Part shown: in pieces, positions 59,084-64,000 of the stretch
Numbering within the stretch: the stretch's first letter is position 1
Layout of the letters: every line of letters starts with the position of its first letter
NCBI GenBank assembly: GCA_032158295.1
Contig: CM063249.1
Location: 10,377,139 to 10,441,138 of the forward strand
DNA length: 64,000 nt
Source: Pycnopodia helianthoides
Taxonomy: Eukaryota > Echinodermata > Asteroidea > Forcipulatida > Asteriidae
Reading direction: 5' to 3'
Program-made: the position numbers and the translations under genes
The notes under the pieces: model-generated
The model's input: only the letters and a program-made list of their open reading frames with translations
What the model was told of the DNA's origin: nothing
Database searches by the model: none

Positions 59084-59805
59084 GTGTGTAGTTCTGCATG
59101 AAGTTGTTTTTTTAAAGTTAAAGTGACCACCTGTTTTGATATTGAGGAAGCAGCTAAGTGTGCTAGTACGAGTAGTTTTAAAGTATTCTTTGAAAAGCCA
59201 ATTATGTGCTATTGACCCAATTCACCAGACGTCATCGTCACAATAATCTTGGTTGCGTCATTTTGGGATCCATTCAATGTCCCTGTGTGTTATACAGTGT
59301 AGTGCACATTTTATAAAGAAGATTATTGGGTTTGGGGAGTGCTGGAAAAAGTTGGACTATAACTACAAGCCCCCCAAAAAACACCCATAAAAACATTTCT
59401 TTATAGTAAACACTTCATTGACTTATGTAAATCTTTATCAAATTACTAACATAATCCTGTTCATAAGTGTGACCTAATGTCACTGTAAGCCACGCCCACT
59501 TTACACAAACTCAGTGCAACAATTTCCGGAAGTCCATAGGAATTGCTTTGAGCTAGGTTTTGTGTAAGGATAATAATTGGACTTGGCTTTTGGCGTAAAA
59601 CATGTAAAAGGTTCTCTCAGAATTATAGCATAAGTTTCTGCTATAAGAAAAATTACCTTTGGGTTAAGTTATACACAAACATATGCCAGCTTTGGACCCT
59701 GAAGTAGCAAAACTTTTAGCATGCAGCTGATGTGTGTACAAGTGATGCAATGACTTACAATGTACCAACAGGGTAACATTAAGAACAGTCTGACACTCTG
59801 ACAGT
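59084..59805. other. No gene recognised
   Basis: No element ends or protein-like ORF were seen. Confidence 0.45.
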
Positions 59806-60163
59806 TAAAGACACTGGACACCTTTTGTAATTGTCAAAGACCAGTCTTCTCACTTGGTGTATCTTAACATATGCACAAAATAACAAACCTGTGAAAATTT
59901 GAACTCAATTAGTCGTCGAAGTTGCGAGATAATAATGGAAGAAAAAACACCCTTGTCCATGTTGTCACACGAAGTTGTGTGCTTTCAGATGCTTGATTTC
60001 GATTTACTGAGAAATTACTTCTTTCTCAAAAACTACGTTACTTCAGAGGGAGCCATTTCTCACAATGTTTTATACTATCAACAGCTCTCCATTGCTCGTT
60101 ACCAAGTAAGTTTTTATGCTAACAATTATTTTGAGTAATTACCAATAGTGTCCAGTGCCTTTA
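59806..60163. mobile_element. Miniature element, family K, short form, copy 2
   Basis: TAAAGACACTGGACACC faces GTGTCCAGTGCCTTTA. The interior is collinear with 11331-11690. The 79-codon ORF inside is a shadow. Confidence 0.85.
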
Positions 60164-60650
60164 AATCATGTTGAGTATGTTTCTCTGGTACAAACATGAA
60201 CAGGGGCACCAAATGGTGAAGGCCTAGGGGGCTCCAAGGGCCTGCCAATCTTTTTCAAGTTAAGTTTAGTTTACTTTTCATGAAGAGAAAAATAAAAAGG
60301 AAGGGAACATTGTTACCAAAAGGAACAATTAGGGAACTGAAAGGGAGTTGGCACACCTCAAACATTTCTTGTTCTCCCCCCATTCCTAAGACCATTCCCT
60401 ACACCCCTACACCCCCTGAAGGCAGACACTATTTCTTCACCCCATCAAATTTACTTTCTGGGTGCGCCATTGCAAACGTGTATGTATTGATTGTACACAC
60501 GTACATTGCACTTGTAGTTCTGGCATCGACAGTAGAGGGCGCCTTTGTTACAATGTGGTGTGTCTCTACAAAAGACGCACAAGAAGTGATGTTTATGTGC
60601 ATGGCCAATTTCCCTGTGAATGTTGAACAAGAACCATTTATGAAATGACC
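60164..60650. other. No gene recognised
   Basis: The 122-codon ORF at 60280-60648 has no domain and starts in a purine-rich stretch. Confidence 0.4.
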
Positions 60651-60817
60651 CTATAGACAGTATTGAATAACCCCTTTGTTGCTATGAAAGTCGCCATCTT
60701 GTAGGGCAAACCGTATGCGCGCAGCGTTCCCGGTTTGATTTCTACTGCACACGCTCACAGACGCCATGTTGTAGGGCAGGTTTTTGAATGGTGAGGTCAT
60801 ATTCAATACGGTCTATT
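60651..60817. mobile_element. Imperfect inverted-repeat element with CpG-rich centre
   Basis: ATAGACAGTATTGAAT faces ATTCAATACGGTCTAT. 'cgccatcttgtagggcaaac' and 'cgccatgttgtagggcaggt' are direct repeats inside. Confidence 0.65.
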
Positions 60818-63590
60818 CAGAACATGGAACTACTCACCCAAACCAAACAGTGCTCACCTATAGTGTCCACCATATCTCAAAAAGGCTAATGTACTAAGAA
60901 CTAGTCCTGAACTGAATGTCGCCCTCTGGCATGACATGATGGAAAGGTTGAAGAGAGGAAGTGAAAAAAGAATGGCACTAAAACGTCTTGGGATTTGTGA
61001 AAGAAAACCAAGTGAAGACAGCTCTAGAATTGCAGTACAGCAAACCTCTGAAACCTTACTTTGATACAGAATTTGGTGGCTGTAAATGTATAAATACATG
61101 TGCAAATTGTAGCTGAAGCCAAAACAAAGCTTTAGTAGACATAATTCTTTTTAAAAACAAGATTTGGTGGAACTTATGTTCACAAAAGATTTGTACTGTA
61201 TTCCTGATATGCAGAAGAAGAAAAAAACCAAGTAGTACATGTACAGGATAAGATTTCTGTTTTCTCAGCTTTTACTTTTTTGTCAGTATTTTTTATTTTT
61301 TTGCAGGAGCAGATTGATGTGATAAGCTGTTTCTTACTGTCAGGCATGCAACTTATCCTCGGATCAGCTGATTTCCTCTTTTTTTATCTCAGTTTTACCA
61401 TCCAAATTTAAAAATACTGTACAAAATCATTGAAATTTTGTAATTTCCTCTTTTTTGGTGAAGTTACAGTTGCATGCCTGTACTGTCCAGTTTCACATCA
61501 AATGATTACTAAAACCATTTTCCCCCGATGGTGTGCAAAACACACTGAATCCCATCACAGTGTGCAACAGTTGTATAATATACATGTGTGTACTAAGTTT
61601 TTAGCAAAACTGTACTGGAAATCAAAACTTGTACATGTAATTGCATTAGGGCTGAACTGAATTTGCCACACAGCACAGTTATATTCTTAGCACCAGGTAG
61701 TATACAATTTCAATTGCTGAAAAAGAAAAAGTCACCTTTTCAATGTTGACATTTTGCTTTGGCAATTCATTTCTCCGGCGGCAACTCGCACACGAGTGAC
61801 GCGTCCTACAAACCGGACACTCTAATCCAATGATTCCATTAGCTTTATTAGATAATTGCACCTTCATCCTTTCCACCACCGGCGGCCCCCATACACTGGT
61901 GACAAACATAATTCATATTCTCTGAAAGGTATGTTTTGTTTTCTGGTTTTGATTGTTACACCCTGGGGCTTGCTACGAGAATGCTAGAGTTAAAAAAATA
62001 TACTTGCTTTGACGAAGGTACATGTATGCAGTTATTTTACACGGATATATTACCGGAGCGTGGGACTTGATGCCTTTAGAGTTCATTATCCAGGGGACGA
62101 AACCGAGTTGGTATCAGATAGTGCTGGCTGGCTTCATCACAATGTTTTAACATCAGTTCTCTTTCTTGAATTACCAGGGAAAGTTAAGTGCAGTGTTGAA
62201 ATAATGAACAGAGTTCCAATGAAGTGGAGTTGTTCTACAGAAAGCGTAGGTTTTCTGAAGAAGAAAGTCACATTGCAATAGCAGTTTTTCGTGTTTCAGT
62301 TAAAGGAATGACCCTAGCCTGGAGGTGTCGCTCTTGACACTAAGATGCCCAGTTAAGAGCCCTTGTCGATGGTCTATGGCTAGGACTTCAGCCAAAGTCA
62401 AGATGTTCTTTTCAGATTTGATGTCCCACACTTACCTAGAAACGGCTTGAGGGTCTCCATGGTAGAGGGCAAGAGGGGTGGGGGGGGATTCAATGCAGAT
62501 CACATATCTCTTGAGCCAAGGTGACTGTCCTCTATTTATGAATAATATATAGCATCGGTGACTGTTCCAATGGGTCATAATGCGTTTTATGTTGTGATCT
62601 TTCTAGATAAGCGATGGGAAATATACATTTTGGAAGAGTGAATTTCACTCCGTACTAAAATAGAACCTCAGTGACCTGGATCTCAAAGAACGTGTCAAAA
62701 TTCACTGGCGTACGTGCACGCACATGTCCAAGCTCTCTGTTTATTCCATGTACTGACTGACTAATGCGGGGGGAAACCTTTGTTGCACAAAACACCATGG
62801 ACTCCATCACAGTGTGCAATTTATTGATCATGTTGATAGAGGAACCACATTCTTTCTTTAACAGCTAATGCTGGAAAAAAGTACTTGTAACTTCTGACAA
62901 ATAGTATAAAAAAAGCGTTCCTCTGCCCCAACCCGTCTTTGTTCACAGGCTGGGATGTTTTATGACCTAAATGACTGTGTGAAACAAACCACGAGAGGGC
63001 GCTGTCACTGTACAGCATGCTGTGATGATATGTATGTGTGTGCATTTTAAGGAGATTGTAATCATGAACAGTGTATGAAATTGTAGTGTTTTAGTTGACA
63101 GTTTGCTTTTTGATGGGCTTGGGTAATAATTGTGCCAAGTTGGTTGTCAGAGTAGTTGGATCAATAGTGAAACTTGACTGTCCTAAGTTACCAGCCAATC
63201 AGGTACCTATCTGGTGCTGAGCCTAGTGAACACTAACGATTCATTGCTTAAACTCTGAATCTTCAGTTATCTTGCCGAGTTCAACAGAATTAATCAGCTA
63301 ATTACCTTTGTTGAACAACTGAGGATTGAAGGGTTTTAATAGTTGGAAACATACATTTATTGTCCAAATTTGCTTTAAATTTGAAAGAAAAAATGGACAA
63401 ATTTCTCACAATCCTTGTAAACACTACATATGTACATCATGTAAGTACAGTATAGGTTCTTTGGAGTTTAAAAAAATCATAATTTCATAATATGATGTAC
63501 ATAAACATCAAGCAAAATAAAATAAGAAACTTGACCTGGTCAGTTGAAAACAAATTAAATGTCATACTTATGTTCTTTCTTTTACTACAG
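60818..63590. other. End of intron 2, no gene recognised
   Basis: Short ORFs only. The stretch ends in 'tttcttttactacag', a good 3' splice site for the exon at 63591. Confidence 0.5.
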
Positions 63591-63863
63591 CCAAACAAAA
63601 TCCAGACAATGAGCAACCTACCGTCCAGTCGTCAAGAGCTTCAACGGCATCCTCAGGGAATGCAGCAGGACTGTCTTTCCTCTCCAGGACAAACGCCAGA
63701 TCTGAATGGCCCGCGTCTTCAACCCCTCGCCTCCCTGGTATCCCTGGAAGCGACGAGGAAAATGACTTTGAAGATGATGGTGACAACCAAGAGATAGAAG
63801 ATGACGACATTGATGATTTGTTCGGTCCGAACAGGGTTCAAGATACTGAAGTTGACCTAGAAG
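63591..63863 (+). CDS. Exon encoding a Ser/Pro-rich then acidic region of the Myb/SANT-like gene
   Basis: The exon is bounded by a pyrimidine-rich acceptor and a good donor (GAAG|GTAGGT). Entered in phase 1, the phase left by 24542-24824, it is open for its whole 273 bases and leaves in phase 1. In this frame it reads about 90 residues: a Gln/Ser/Thr-rich start (QPTVQSSRASTASS), a Pro-containing middle (STPRLPGIPGSDEEN) and a run of Asp/Glu (EDDGDNQEIEDDDIDDLF). Such tails are common in transcription regulators, but no domain is defined. In the other frames it is broken or unlike protein. No stop is reached, so the gene goes on beyond 64000. Direct joining to 24824 is inferred from phase and composition. 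Exons between may be missed. Confidence 0.75.
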
Positions 63864-64000
63864 GTAGGTGTCCAAAATATATAAAGGAACAGAGAGTTAC
63901 CCATATGTCAGATACCATCTTGGGGCCTTTTCCAAACCTAGGTTTGGGCTACGTCTCTGGCCACCGGCTCTGTCATTAATTTTGGAGCAGTTTGCATTTC
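63864..64000. other. Start of the next intron
   Basis: It begins with the donor GTAGGT. The rest of the gene lies outside the window. Confidence 0.7.

Noticed and set aside
61679..61909. Minus-strand ORF with CPVCRTRHSC...CRRR, recalling a RING or B-box zinc site
   Set aside because: The Cys/His spacing does not complete a known zinc finger, and no splice-bounded exon or neighbouring domain was seen.
63568..63875. Minus-strand ORFs and the plus-frame ORF starting at 63492
   Set aside because: The minus ORFs are shadows, and the plus ORF begins in the intron in a different frame. The phase-1 frame from the acceptor at 63590 gives the coherent acidic protein.

Overview
This window looks like nuclear DNA of an invertebrate animal. 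There are no bacterial operons. Coding sequence is confined to a few short, splice-bounded exons on the + strand, and the rest is AT-rich intronic or intergenic DNA packed with inverted-repeat elements, tRNA-derived SINEs, LINE tails and satellites. Many TACATGTA-type words and the large number of short inverted-repeat elements would fit a marine deuterostome, perhaps an echinoderm. That assignment is inference only.

Gene content: one + strand locus is supported, with very long introns. A 178-codon exon at 9714-10247 encodes a trihelix-type Myb/SANT-like DNA-binding domain and an acidic tail. It ends in phase 0. The exon at 24542-24824 starts in phase 0, encodes a second, divergent Myb/SANT-like domain and ends in phase 1. 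The exon at 63591-63863 accepts phase 1, encodes a Ser/Pro-rich then strongly acidic stretch, and ends at another donor, so the gene continues past the window. Introns in this model are about 14.3 kb and 38.8 kb. A small exon at 21950-22036 (ATG, 29 codons, phase-0 donor) also joins in frame to 24542. It would give a second, short product with only the second domain, as from an internal promoter.

Region by region. 1-9.7 kb: upstream DNA with inverted-repeat elements, a LINE tail relic, a SINE and a hairpin satellite (8222-8614) inserted in an older repeat. 9.7-24.5 kb (intron 1): a dense cluster of miniature elements at 10.7-12.9 kb, and a 55-bp hairpin array at 20369-21066. 24.8-63.6 kb (intron 2): an AGATC satellite (27.8-28.6 kb), two tRNA-Leu-like SINEs, two neighbouring minisatellites (33.9-34.7 kb), nested SINE/LINE insertions (36.7-37.2 and 43.3-43.7 kb), a 157-bp tandem duplication, another LINE relic (49.5-49.9 kb), and a 3.0-kb foldback element (53313-56338) with ~1.1-kb near-identical arms, inserted inside a smaller TTAA-flanked element (53151-56572). 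Near 59 kb a telomere-like tract lies inside an inverted repeat.

The most unusual items are the foldback element with its internally duplicated arms, the two hairpin satellites, the tandem-domain Myb/SANT gene with an apparent alternative first exon, and a paralogous empty site for the TTAA element family.
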